DNA from: Sandaracinaceae bacterium
GTDB taxonomy: Bacteria; Myxococcota_A; Polyangia; Polyangiales; Sandaracinaceae
Direction of reading: 5' to 3'
Assembly: GCA_019637095.1 (NCBI GenBank)
Contig: JAHBWG010000001.1
Location: 124,001 to 188,000 of the forward strand
DNA length: 64,000 bases
Under the pieces are notes generated by a model, which worked only from the letters and a program-made list of their open reading frames with translations, was not told the DNA's origin and ran no database searches. Positions 45,369 to 55,077 of this stretch are shown here, in pieces. Position numbers and translations under genes: made by a program. The first letter of the stretch is position 1; each line of letters starts with the position of its first letter.

Positions 45369-47447
45369 ATGACCACCGAGACCGCGGAGCCCGAGGGCCC
45401 GACGCTGTTCGGCCACCCGACCGGGCTGTTCCAGCTCTTCTTCGCGGAGATGTGGGAGCGCTTCTCGTACTACGGGATGCGCGCGCTCCTGCTCTTCTAC
45501 ATGATCAAGGGCTTCCTCGGTCTCAACGACGGAGAGGCCTACGGCGTCTACGGCGCGTACACCGCGCTGGTCTACATGACGCCGTACTTCGGCGGCATGC
45601 TCGCCGACCGCCTGCTCGGGCGGCGCCGCGCCGTGGTCATCGGCGGGATCTTGATGGCGGCCGGTCATCTCTTGATGACGATCGAGCACCGCTACGCCTT
45701 CTTCGGCGCGCTCGCGCTGCTGATCGCGGGCAACGGCTTCTTCAAGCCGAACATCTCCACGATCGTCGGCGAGATGTACCCGGCCGCCGCTCCGAAGAAG
45801 GACGCCGGCTTCACGATCTTCTACATGGGCATCAACCTCGGCGCGGCGATGAGCCCGATCGTGTGCGGCTACGTCGGCGAGACGTACGGCTGGCACTACG
45901 GGTTCGGCCTCGCGACGATCGGGATGCTCATCGGCGTCGCGGTGTTCGTCGCGCCGACGCGCCTCACGCAGGCGCTGATCGGCACGGGCGCGCTCGCGAC
46001 CGCCGTCGCGATGCCGTTCTGGCAAGACTCGTTGCTCCAGCTCGCGGTGCGCGTGTTCCTCGGGATCATGCTGCTCGTCGCGGGCGTCGTCGCGGTGATG
46101 GCGCTCCAGAAGGGGCCGCTCGCGAAGAGCGCCGGCGCGCCACCCGACCCGGAGAAGCTCAGGAAGAAGCTCCTCGGGTTCTTGCCGGCGGAGTACGCGG
46201 TCTACCTGGGCACCGCGCTCGTCGTGGTCGTGCTCGCGTTCGTCGTCCAGAACGACTCGGTGGCGGGCTGGGTGCTCAACGTCACCGGCGTCGTGTTCCT
46301 CGTCTACGTGATCTACGACATGGTGGCGCGCTGCGACTCGGTCGCGCGCCAGCGGCTCACCGTCGTGCTGATCCTGTTCTTCTTCAACATGCTCTTCTGG
46401 GCGTTCTTCGAGCAGGCGGGGACGAGCCTGAACAACTGGACGGACCGGAACATCGACCGCGTGGTCGAGGACCGGCGCGTCGAGGCCTCGGAGGTCGGGA
46501 CCACGCTGCGCTTCCGCGTCGCGCCGAGCACGAGCGACCCCGCGCTCGCTGCGCTGCCGCTCCTGTCGCAGGAGCAGCTCGGTCGGACCAACGGGAGCCC
46601 CGCGCTCGTCGAGCAGATCGGGCGGGCGATCCGCGCGGTCGAGGCGCAGCGCAACGTGAACCGCGGCGCGGAGGATCGCGTGAGCGAAGCCGCGATGGAT
46701 CAGCTGATCGCGTCGGTCCGCGCGAGCGAGCGCTTCACGATGACCGGCCTGACGTACCTGCGCGCCGCGCAAGACCCCCTCGTGCGCGCCGCGGACGTGG
46801 CGGTCGTCGAGTGGGTGGTGACCGAGGACGACATCGGCATGGGCATCGCGACCTCGGAGATCCCGGCGTCCGAGTACCAGGCGGCCAACCCGATCTACAT
46901 CATCCTGTTCGGCCTCCCGTTCAGCGCGCTGTGGGCCTGGCTCGCCGTGCGCAACCGCGACCCCTCGACGCCGGTGAAGTTCGCGCTCGGGATCGCGCAG
47001 CTCGCGATCGGGTTCGGGATCTTCTGGTGGGGCGCGCAGAGCGCCGACGCGCGCGGGATGAGCTCGATGGGGTTCTTGCTGCTGGGCTGGCTGTTCGTCA
47101 CGACGGGGGAGCTGTGCTCGTCGCCCGTCGGCCTCTCGATGGTCACCAAGCTCTCGCCGCAGCGCCTCGTGAGCACCGTCATGGGCGGCTGGTTCCTCGC
47201 GACCGCGTTCTCGAACTACCTCGCCGCGATCATCGCGCAGTTCACCGGTGTCTCGCACGGCGAGGAGGGCCTGCAGTTCATCCCGGGGCCGACCGAGACG
47301 GTCGCCGGGTACGGCGACGTCTTCGGGATCATCGCGATCGCCGCGTTCGTCGCGGCGCTCGTCTGCCTCGCGCTCTCGCCGATCCTCACGAAGTGGATGC
47401 ACATGGACGAGCTGGCCGCGGAGGGCCGGTCGTCGGCCAGCCACTGA
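45369..47447 (+). CDS. POT/PTR family proton-dependent peptide transporter with an enlarged loop
   Basis: 692 residues from ATG 45369. POT signatures are clear: AEMWERFSYYGMRALLLFYM (ExxERxxYYG), FGGMLADRLLGRRRAVVIG and FGALALLIAGNGFFKPNISTIVGEMY. About 14 hydrophobic segments. The family is normally near 500 residues; here some 150 hydrophilic residues are inserted after FWAFFEQAGTSLNNWTDRNID, up to EYQAANPIYIILFGLPFSALWAW, i.e. in the loop between TM7 and TM8. Transports di- and tripeptides in bacteria, which suits a predator that digests prey protein; that link is inference. Longer upstream frame is shadow. Confidence 0.92.
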   Translation: MTTETAEPEGPTLFGHPTGLFQLFFAEMWERFSYYGMRALLLFYMIKGFLGLNDGEAYGVYGAYTALVYMTPYFGGMLADRLLGRRRAVVIGGILMAAGHLLMTIEHRYAFFGALALLIAGNGFFKPNISTIVGEMYPAAAPKKDAGFTIFYMGINLGAAMSPIVCGYVGETYGWHYGFGLATIGMLIGVAVFVAPTRLTQALIGTGALATAVAMPFWQDSLLQLAVRVFLGIMLLVAGVVAVMALQKGPLAKSAGAPPDPEKLRKKLLGFLPAEYAVYLGTALVVVVLAFVVQNDSVAGWVLNVTGVVFLVYVIYDMVARCDSVARQRLTVVLILFFFNMLFWAFFEQAGTSLNNWTDRNIDRVVEDRRVEASEVGTTLRFRVAPSTSDPALAALPLLSQEQLGRTNGSPALVEQIGRAIRAVEAQRNVNRGAEDRVSEAAMDQLIASVRASERFTMTGLTYLRAAQDPLVRAADVAVVEWVVTEDDIGMGIATSEIPASEYQAANPIYIILFGLPFSALWAWLAVRNRDPSTPVKFALGIAQLAIGFGIFWWGAQSADARGMSSMGFLLLGWLFVTTGELCSSPVGLSMVTKLSPQRLVSTVMGGWFLATAFSNYLAAIIAQFTGVSHGEEGLQFIPGPTETVAGYGDVFGIIAIAAFVAALVCLALSPILTKWMHMDELAAEGRSSASH

Positions 47448-47461
47448 GCTACGCTCCGCGC

Positions 47462-47731
47462 GTGATTCGCGTCATCACCGAGGCCGACGAAAGCGAGTCG
47501 TTCCTCGGTGAGCTCGCAGACAACGAGGCGCTGATCCGACGAGCCGCGAGCGCCTCGACGCCCGCGGAGCGAGTCGCGGTCGTGACTCAGCTCCGGGGGC
47601 GCTCTCTTGGAACCGACGCTCGATCCGATCTTCAGCGAGCTTCCGAGCTACTTGAGGGACTCCCAGGTCCGGTTCGTGATCGTCGGGGCGCACGCGCTGG
47701 CGGTCCACGGCGTATCCCGTTGGACGGGTGA
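47462..47731 (+). CDS. Small hypothetical protein before the nucleotidyltransferase remnant
   Basis: 89 residues from GTG 47462 (MIRVITEADESESFLGELADNEALIRRAASASTP...). The first 50 residues read like a compact helical protein, but the end (VRDRRGARAGGPRRIPLDG) is the offset reading of the next gene, so the real product may be shorter or frameshifted. Small helical genes often precede nucleotidyltransferase genes in toxin-antitoxin-like pairs. Low support. Confidence 0.4.
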   Translation: MIRVITEADESESFLGELADNEALIRRAASASTPAERVAVVTQLRGRSLGTDARSDLQRASELLEGLPGPVRDRRGARAGGPRRIPLDG

Positions 47732-47825
47732 TCTCGACGTGCTCGTCGAGCCGTCGCGCGAGAACGCGGCGCGGCTCGGCGAGGTCGAGCTGCTGCGCGA
47801 GGCCGGCGTCCTCGCCGACGAGTGA
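47607..47825 (+). pseudogene. Internally deleted nucleotidyltransferase (MNT/DUF6036-like)
   Basis: 72 residues from TTG 47607, with GGGGGC nine bases upstream. The N-terminal strand and substrate loop are intact: VRFVIVGAHALAVHGVSRWTGDLDVLVEPSRENAARL, where G-x-H-A-x-x-x-H-G and the D-x-D pair (GDLDVLV) are the nucleotidyltransferase signature. Immediately after, it jumps to RLGEVELLREAGVLADE, which looks like the end of such proteins (KDLADVE-x-L). The normal middle of about 80-100 residues is missing, so the protein probably lacks activity. The family acts in MNT/HEPN-type toxin-antitoxin pairs. Confidence 0.55.
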
Positions 47826-47835
47826 GCCAGGTCAG

Positions 47836-49383
47836 CTAGCCGACGAGCATCTTGTCGAGCAGCGCGCGGTCGCCCTGGACCGCGCAGCGCTGCATGTAGA
47901 ATCGCAAGCCTCGTTCCCCGCCGAGCTCCTCGCCGCCGCCGGCGCGGCCGGGCCCGCCGTGCACGCAGCTCGGCAACACCAGCCCGGGCGAGATCGCCTG
48001 GTCGGCGACCTTCTTGCTGCCCATGAGGACGCGCCCGTGGAACGGCGCGAGGCCCAGCACCAGCGCGCCGAGCTGATCGCGGTCGTCGCCGTAGACGGAC
48101 GCGACGAGGCCACCGCCGCCCTTCGCGACGAGCGCGATCGCCTCCTCGGTCGTCTGGTACGGCAGGAGCGTCGTGCAGGGCCCGAAGACCTCGTGCTCGT
48201 GCACGGCCGCCGCGCTCGCCGGGTCGTCTGCGCGCAGCAGCACCGGACCGACGAAGAAGCCGGCTCGCGCGTCCGCGTCGACGAGCTCGACCTCGGTCGG
48301 GTGGCCCCACACGATCCGCGCGCCCGAGGCGACGAGCTTCTCGACGCCGGCGACGTAGTCGGCCTTCTGTTGCGCCGTCGCGAGCGGACCCATGCGGACG
48401 TCCTTGTGGGCCGGGTTCCCGATCACGACGCGGCCGATCCGATCGATGAGGTCGGCCTGCACGCGATCGACCTGCGCGGCGGGCACGAGCACGCGGCGCG
48501 TCGCCGTACACTTCTGTCCGCTCTTCTGCGTGACCTCCTGCGCGACGTCACGCAGGAACGCGCCGTACGTCTCGTCGCTCGCGTCCTCGCAGAGGATCGC
48601 GGCGTTGAGCGAGTCGGCCTCGACGTTCACGCGGGTGGAGCTCGCGAGGACGTTGTGCCGCCCGCGCAGCGACAGCCCCGTGTCCGCCGAGCCGGTGAAC
48701 GCGAGCGCGTCCTGCGGCCCGAGGTGATCGAGGAGATCGCCAGCGGAGCCCGAGAGGAGCTGGAAGGAGCCCGGCGGCAGCGCGCCGGTCTCGACCATCA
48801 CCTTCGCCATCCGGTACGACGTCAGCGCGGTCGCCGTCGCCGGCTTGCTGATGACGGGGACGCCCGCGAGCAGGGCGACCGCGAGCTTCTCCGCGAGGCC
48901 CCACGCGGGAAAGTTGAACGCGTTGACGTGCACCGCGACGCCGCGCAGCGGCACCCACACGTGCCGGCCGTGGAAGCGCACGCTCTGCGTCAGCTGCTCG
49001 GACTCCTCCGCGATCCAGCGCGCGTCACCGAGGCGCTTGCCGAGGCTCGCGTAGTACGCGAGCGTGCCGCTCGCCCCGTCGACGTCGAACTTCGCGTCCG
49101 AGCGCGGGGTCCCTGCGTTGAGGATCGACGCGTCGATCAGCGCGTCGCGGTGCTCGTGGATCGCCTTGCTCAGCGCCTTGAGCACGGCCCCGCGCTCCGC
49201 GAACGTGAGCGCGCGCAGCGCGGGCCCGCCCACCTCGCGGGCGTGCCGCACCGCGGCGCCGAGGTCGAGGCCTTCGGTCGAGGCCGTGGCCACCGGCTGC
49301 CCGGTCGTCGGGTCGAGCAGCGTCGCGCCCGCGCCGCGTCCGGCGACCCACTCTCCGCGGAGGAAGCTCTCGAGGGTGATCAT
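47836..49383 (-). CDS. boxD: 3,4-dehydroadipyl-CoA semialdehyde dehydrogenase (BoxD) / PaaZ-ALDH-like
   Basis: 515 residues from ATG 49383. The aldehyde dehydrogenase family is unmistakable: VHVNAFNFPAWGLAEKLAVALLAG, catalytic Glu in RVNVEADSLNAAIL, and catalytic Cys in SGQKCTATRRVLVP. The FNFP start of the coenzyme-binding part, the C-terminal LPSCVHGGPGRAGGGEELGG and the length match PaaZ/BoxD-type enzymes that oxidise ring-cleavage semialdehydes attached to CoA, in phenylacetate or benzoyl-CoA catabolism. No other paa/box gene is nearby, so the physiological substrate is uncertain. The GTG/ATG choice before 49383 adds only a poor 12-residue lead. Confidence 0.88.
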   Translation of the reverse strand: MITLESFLRGEWVAGRGAGATLLDPTTGQPVATASTEGLDLGAAVRHAREVGGPALRALTFAERGAVLKALSKAIHEHRDALIDASILNAGTPRSDAKFDVDGASGTLAYYASLGKRLGDARWIAEESEQLTQSVRFHGRHVWVPLRGVAVHVNAFNFPAWGLAEKLAVALLAGVPVISKPATATALTSYRMAKVMVETGALPPGSFQLLSGSAGDLLDHLGPQDALAFTGSADTGLSLRGRHNVLASSTRVNVEADSLNAAILCEDASDETYGAFLRDVAQEVTQKSGQKCTATRRVLVPAAQVDRVQADLIDRIGRVVIGNPAHKDVRMGPLATAQQKADYVAGVEKLVASGARIVWGHPTEVELVDADARAGFFVGPVLLRADDPASAAAVHEHEVFGPCTTLLPYQTTEEAIALVAKGGGGLVASVYGDDRDQLGALVLGLAPFHGRVLMGSKKVADQAISPGLVLPSCVHGGPGRAGGGEELGGERGLRFYMQRCAVQGDRALLDKMLVG

Positions 49384-49445
49384 GGCGGGCGAGCCTATTC
49401 GGGCGGCTCCGCGCGGCAAGGCGTCATCTCACGCGGGGTGACCGA

Positions 49446-49485
49446 GTGGCACCCTCGGTGTGCCACCGGGACATTCGTGTCCCGG
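49446..49485. repeat. Two adjacent hairpins in a divergent promoter region
   Basis: GTGGCAC (49446-49452) pairs with GTGCCAC (49460-49466); CCGGGACA-TTCG-TGTCCCGG follows at 49466-49485. They lie between two divergent genes and so are not terminators; a leader structure or palindromic repeat unit is more likely. Confidence 0.5.
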
Positions 49486-49510
49486 TTTCGTGGCACGGGT
49501 GCGTAGCCCC

Positions 49511-49539
49511 TTTCGCACCGAGGGTTTGGAACGTATAGT
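49511..49539 (+). promoter_or_regulatory. Sigma-70-like promoter
   Basis: TATAGT (49534-49539) as -10, with TTTCGC 17 bases upstream as a weak -35. Transcription would begin about 49546, shortly before ATG 49557. The -10 stands out because the surroundings are over 70% GC. Confidence 0.45.
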
Positions 49540-49556
49540 GCACCCCGGCCGAACCG

Positions 49557-50108
49557 ATGCCGACCTGGGCGAAGACAGCGATCCTGACGCTCGCGGCGCT
49601 CCTCTTGGGGCTCGCCGCCGCGCCGCCGTCGCGCTCGCAGGAGGTCGCCCTCGAGGACTTCGGTGGGACTTGGCAGTTCAACCGGACGCGCCGCGATCTG
49701 CGCGACCTCGAGGAGGGGATCGACCGGGTCGCCGACCAGCTCAACATCTTCATCCGCGAGATCGCGCGCGGGGAGATGCGCCGCCGCATCCAGCCGGAGG
49801 GGCGCGTGCGCTTCGCGATCCAGAGCGAGACGCGCGCGACGATCGCCGTCGACGATTGGGGCCCGCACGCGTTCGAGCTCGGCGGCGCGCCGCGCAGCGT
49901 GCGCGGCCCCAACGGGGACTCGATCCGCGTCGGGCTCGCCTTCCGCAACGGACAGATCGTCCACCGCGAGCTCCACGGGCAGGGCCACCGCACGAACGTC
50001 TTCGCGCTCAGCCCGGACGGGACGCAGCTCACGATGAACGCGTCGATCGGCTCCGACCAGCTCCCCGACCAGATCCGCTACCGGCTCACGTACCGCCGCC
50101 TGCGCTGA
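49557..50108 (+). CDS. Secreted protein, function unknown
   Basis: 183 residues from ATG 49557 with a signal peptide (MPTWAKTAILTLAALLLGLAAAPPSRSQ). The mature part combines a helical stretch (DLRDLEEGIDRVADQLNIFIREIARG) and a lipocalin-like or small beta barrel (RVRFAIQSETRATIAVDDWGPHAFELGG ... VGLAFRNGQIVHRELHGQGHRTNVFALSPDG ... IRYRLTYRR). It resembles short extracytoplasmic 'lipocalin-like' domains of myxobacteria; no family name. Followed by hairpin repeat C. Confidence 0.7.
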   Translation: MPTWAKTAILTLAALLLGLAAAPPSRSQEVALEDFGGTWQFNRTRRDLRDLEEGIDRVADQLNIFIREIARGEMRRRIQPEGRVRFAIQSETRATIAVDDWGPHAFELGGAPRSVRGPNGDSIRVGLAFRNGQIVHRELHGQGHRTNVFALSPDGTQLTMNASIGSDQLPDQIRYRLTYRRLR

Positions 50109-50285
50109 GTCTTCGGAGGGGTGCTTCGCACCCCTCCCCAGTGCGAACGCGGCGGAGCCGCGTTCGACCCCATCGCGGAGCGATGGGGCCCCCTCGGCCA
50201 ACGGCCATCGCTGCGCGATGGCCTGGCCTCGAATGCCGCCGTCGGCGGCGCGGAATGGCGCCATCGACAGGGCATCGACAGGGGA
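50109..50285. repeat. Dispersed hairpin-cluster repeat, copy C (four hairpins)
   Basis: Directly after a stop codon. Four perfect hairpins in a row, each with a 3-base loop: GGAGGGGTGC-TTC (50115-50137), CGAACGCGGC-GGA (50144-50166), CCCCATCGC-GGA (50168-50188) and GGCCATCGC-TGC (50203-50223). The last and its flanks are identical to copy B over 44 bp. The rest of the 302-bp gap to 50410 (CATCGACAGGG twice near 50263-50285) has no gene that I can support. Confidence 0.85.
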
Positions 50286-50410
50286 CGATCCTCGTCATTC
50301 GTCATTCGCTCGCTCGCGACGGGCGGGTCGCGATGGCGCGCTCGACCGCGCGGGCCCTGGCTAGCGCGCCATTCTTCGCGGCGCGTTTGCGCGGCGCGCG
50401 TGAGGGCGTG

Positions 50411-50788
50411 ATGTTGATCCGCATGCGATGGACTCTCTTGATCGCGGCAGCGAGCCTCTCGACCGCGTGCGGTGCCTCCACCACTCATCAGCTCTCGGCC
50501 TACCGGATCGTCGACCAGACGACTGACCCTCGGACGGGCGAGATCGTCTACCGGGGCGTGGCCGAAGACGGCTCGGGCGGCACGGTCGAGATCTACGCCG
50601 GCCCGTCCGCCGCGACGGCGCAACGAGGCCACGCCGCGAGCGCGCCGGCCTTCCGCGCGCCGCCGCCGCACGCGCGCGCGCATCGCCGGCCGCGCTGGGC
50701 GATGAGCCACCGCTTCGCGCGGCGGTGGCGCGGACACCGCCATCACCGCGCGCCCGACGCGGACCACCGCGGGCCCGGCTGCCATTGA
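50411..50788 (+). CDS. Lipoprotein with His/Arg-rich tail
   Basis: 125 residues from ATG 50411 (ATG 50423 is nearly as good). Signal MRWTLLIAAASLSTAC ends in a lipobox. The mature part has a beta segment (YRIVDQTTDPRTGEIVYRGVAED) and ends in an unusual basic tail with ten His and many Arg in 45 residues (HARAHRRPRWAMSHRFARR, then RGHRHHRAPDADH). It could bind metal or nucleic acid; unproven. Convergent with the amidohydrolase gene. Confidence 0.65.
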   Translation: MLIRMRWTLLIAAASLSTACGASTTHQLSAYRIVDQTTDPRTGEIVYRGVAEDGSGGTVEIYAGPSAATAQRGHAASAPAFRAPPPHARAHRRPRWAMSHRFARRWRGHRHHRAPDADHRGPGCH

Positions 50789-50819
50789 GCGGCCGCCGGC
50801 GCGGCGCGCCGGAGCGCGC

Positions 50820-52463
50820 TCAGCGCGCGCGGTAGACCACGCGACCATCGACGACGGTGGCGAGCACGCGCAGCTCGCGCAGCGCGGCGGGCGCGAGCGC
50901 GCGCGGGTCGGCGCCGACGATCGTGAGGTCCGCGCGCGCGCCCGGCCGGATCACGCCGGACTCGTCGTCGCCGAGCGCGCGCGCCGGGCCCCGCGTGAAC
51001 GCGAGGAGCGCGTCCTCGATCGTCAGCCGCTCCTCGGGGCGCCAGCCGCCGGGCGGCGCGCCGTCCGCGTCCTGCCGCGTGAGCGCCGCGTAGAGGCCGA
51101 GCGCGGGCCGATGATCCTCGACCGGCGCGTCGGACCCGAACGCGAGCAACGCGCCGGCCTGCGCGAGCGTGCGCCACGCGTACGCGAAGCGGAGCCGCGC
51201 CGGACCGACGCGCGCCTCGGCCCAGGGCATGTCGCTCGTCGCGTGCGTCGGCTGCATGCTCGCGACGACGCCGAGCGCGGCGAAGCGCCCGACGTCCGCT
51301 TCGCGGAGCACCTGCGCGTGCTCGATGCGGTGCCGCCGCGCTCGGTCGGTGCCCTGCGCGGCCTCGATCGCGTCGAGGGCGACCGCGTTGCCGCGATCCC
51401 CGATCGCGTGGATCGCGAGCTGGTAGCCCGCGTCGTGCGCCTCGCGCGCGAGCTCGGCGAGGCGCTCCGGGCTCTGCGCGAGCAGCCCGCGGTGGCCGGG
51501 GCGATCCGCGTAGTCGTCGAAGAGCGCCGCGCCGCGCGAGCCGAGCGCGCCGTCCGCGAAGTACTTCACGCCGACCACGCGCAAGCGGCCCTCGCGGTCG
51601 GGCGGCTGCCGGAGCCGCTCGCCGACGCCCGCGGCGCCGCCCGCGAGGTACACCGTGACGCGCAGCGTGAGCTCGCCCTGCGCCTCGAGGCGCTCGAGCG
51701 CCGCGAGCTCGTCGAGCTCCACGCTCATGTCGTGCACGCCCGTCAGGCCGGCCTCGGCGCAGCGCGCGAGCGCGTGGCGCAGATCCGCCGCCAGCTCCTG
51801 CGCGGAAGGCGGCGGCAGCGCCTGCGCGACCGCGTCCATCGCGGCGTCGACGAAGAGGCCCGTCGCGCGCCCTGCCGCGTCGCGCAGGAGCTCGCCGCCC
51901 GCCGCGGACTCGGTCGCGTCGGTCACGCCCCCGAGCTCCATCGCGCGCGCGTTGAGCCACGCGGCGTGCCCGTCGACCCGCGTGAGCCACGCGGGGTGAT
52001 CGGGAACCGCGGCGCTGAGCGCGTCGTGCGTGGGCAGCGCGGGGTCGTCCCAGTCGTTCTGGTCCCAGCCGCGCGCGCGGATCCACGTGCCGGAGGGGAG
52101 GCCGCGCGCCGCCTCGGCGACCCGCGCGACGACCTCGGCCTCGCTGCGCGTCCCGCGCAGATCGACGGTGCGCCGCGCGCGGCCGAGCCCCGCGAGGTGC
52201 AGGTGCGCGTCGACGAGCCCGGGCAGGATCACGCCCTCGACGCGCTCGCGCCGGCCCGAGAGCGCGGGATCGTCGGCGGTGAGGACGTGCGTGATGCGCC
52301 CGTCCGCGATGCGCAGCGCGCGCGCGCCGGTCGGGGCGTCGGGGATCACGACCTCACCGATCAGCACGAGCGCGTCGTCGCCGCGCGGCGACGCGACGGG
52401 TGAGCTCGCGCCGCAGCTCGCCGCGACGATCGCGAGGGCGAGGGCCGGCGCCGCGCGGGTCAT
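50820..52463 (-). CDS. Lipoprotein amidohydrolase (YtcJ/AF_0828-like)
   Basis: 547 residues; signal MTRAAPALALAIVAASC with lipobox. Amidohydrolase 3 pattern: GVILPGLVDAHLHLAGLG (H-x-H metal site), LPSGTWIRARGWDQNDWDD, GVHDMSVELDELAALE, KYFADGALGSRGAALF, QLAIHAIGDRGNAVALDAIE, HRIEHAQVL, FGSDAPVEDHRPALGLYAAL, ending with the typical PGARADLTIVGADP. A metal-dependent hydrolase of cyclic or amide substrates, here tethered to a membrane. Such N-terminal lipoprotein forms occur in many myxobacteria. The family is broad, so the substrate is not known. Confidence 0.9.
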   Translation of the reverse strand: MTRAAPALALAIVAASCGASSPVASPRGDDALVLIGEVVIPDAPTGARALRIADGRITHVLTADDPALSGRRERVEGVILPGLVDAHLHLAGLGRARRTVDLRGTRSEAEVVARVAEAARGLPSGTWIRARGWDQNDWDDPALPTHDALSAAVPDHPAWLTRVDGHAAWLNARAMELGGVTDATESAAGGELLRDAAGRATGLFVDAAMDAVAQALPPPSAQELAADLRHALARCAEAGLTGVHDMSVELDELAALERLEAQGELTLRVTVYLAGGAAGVGERLRQPPDREGRLRVVGVKYFADGALGSRGAALFDDYADRPGHRGLLAQSPERLAELAREAHDAGYQLAIHAIGDRGNAVALDAIEAAQGTDRARRHRIEHAQVLREADVGRFAALGVVASMQPTHATSDMPWAEARVGPARLRFAYAWRTLAQAGALLAFGSDAPVEDHRPALGLYAALTRQDADGAPPGGWRPEERLTIEDALLAFTRGPARALGDDESGVIRPGARADLTIVGADPRALAPAALRELRVLATVVDGRVVYRAR

Positions 52464-52499
52464 CGACGCGACGATACCGCGGCGGCGGTCCGCGCGCGC

Positions 52500-54788
<2,289 letters not shown>

Positions 54789-55077
54789 GCGCTCGTGCCC
54801 CCCTGACCTCGGCTCCGGAGCTCCCGCGAGGCGCACGTGGCTGATCCGCGGCTCGGTCGCGTCGTTCACATCGTTCGGCGCTGCGCTCACGGCGCGGGTT
54901 AGATCATGCCCGCGCGCGCGCGTCGATCCCGAAAACGCAATGGATCTCGCGTGCTACGCGGCCACCCCCCACCGGTCGTGGCACCGGCTCGCGACACCCA
55001 AGCGGTCGGGGCGCGCGATCCATCGCGCCGCCGATCGCGGTGACCGGGGCGGCGTTCTTTGGCACCATCGACCGGGC

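Noticed and set aside
49446-49485. Hairpin pair as an intrinsic terminator
   Set aside because: It lies between divergent genes and has no U-run after it, so a terminator role makes no sense there; kept only as a repeat.
54789-55077. Possible regulatory element in the 289-bp divergent region before the phosphohexomutase
   Set aside because: No convincing hexamers or palindromes could be seen; reported as empty.
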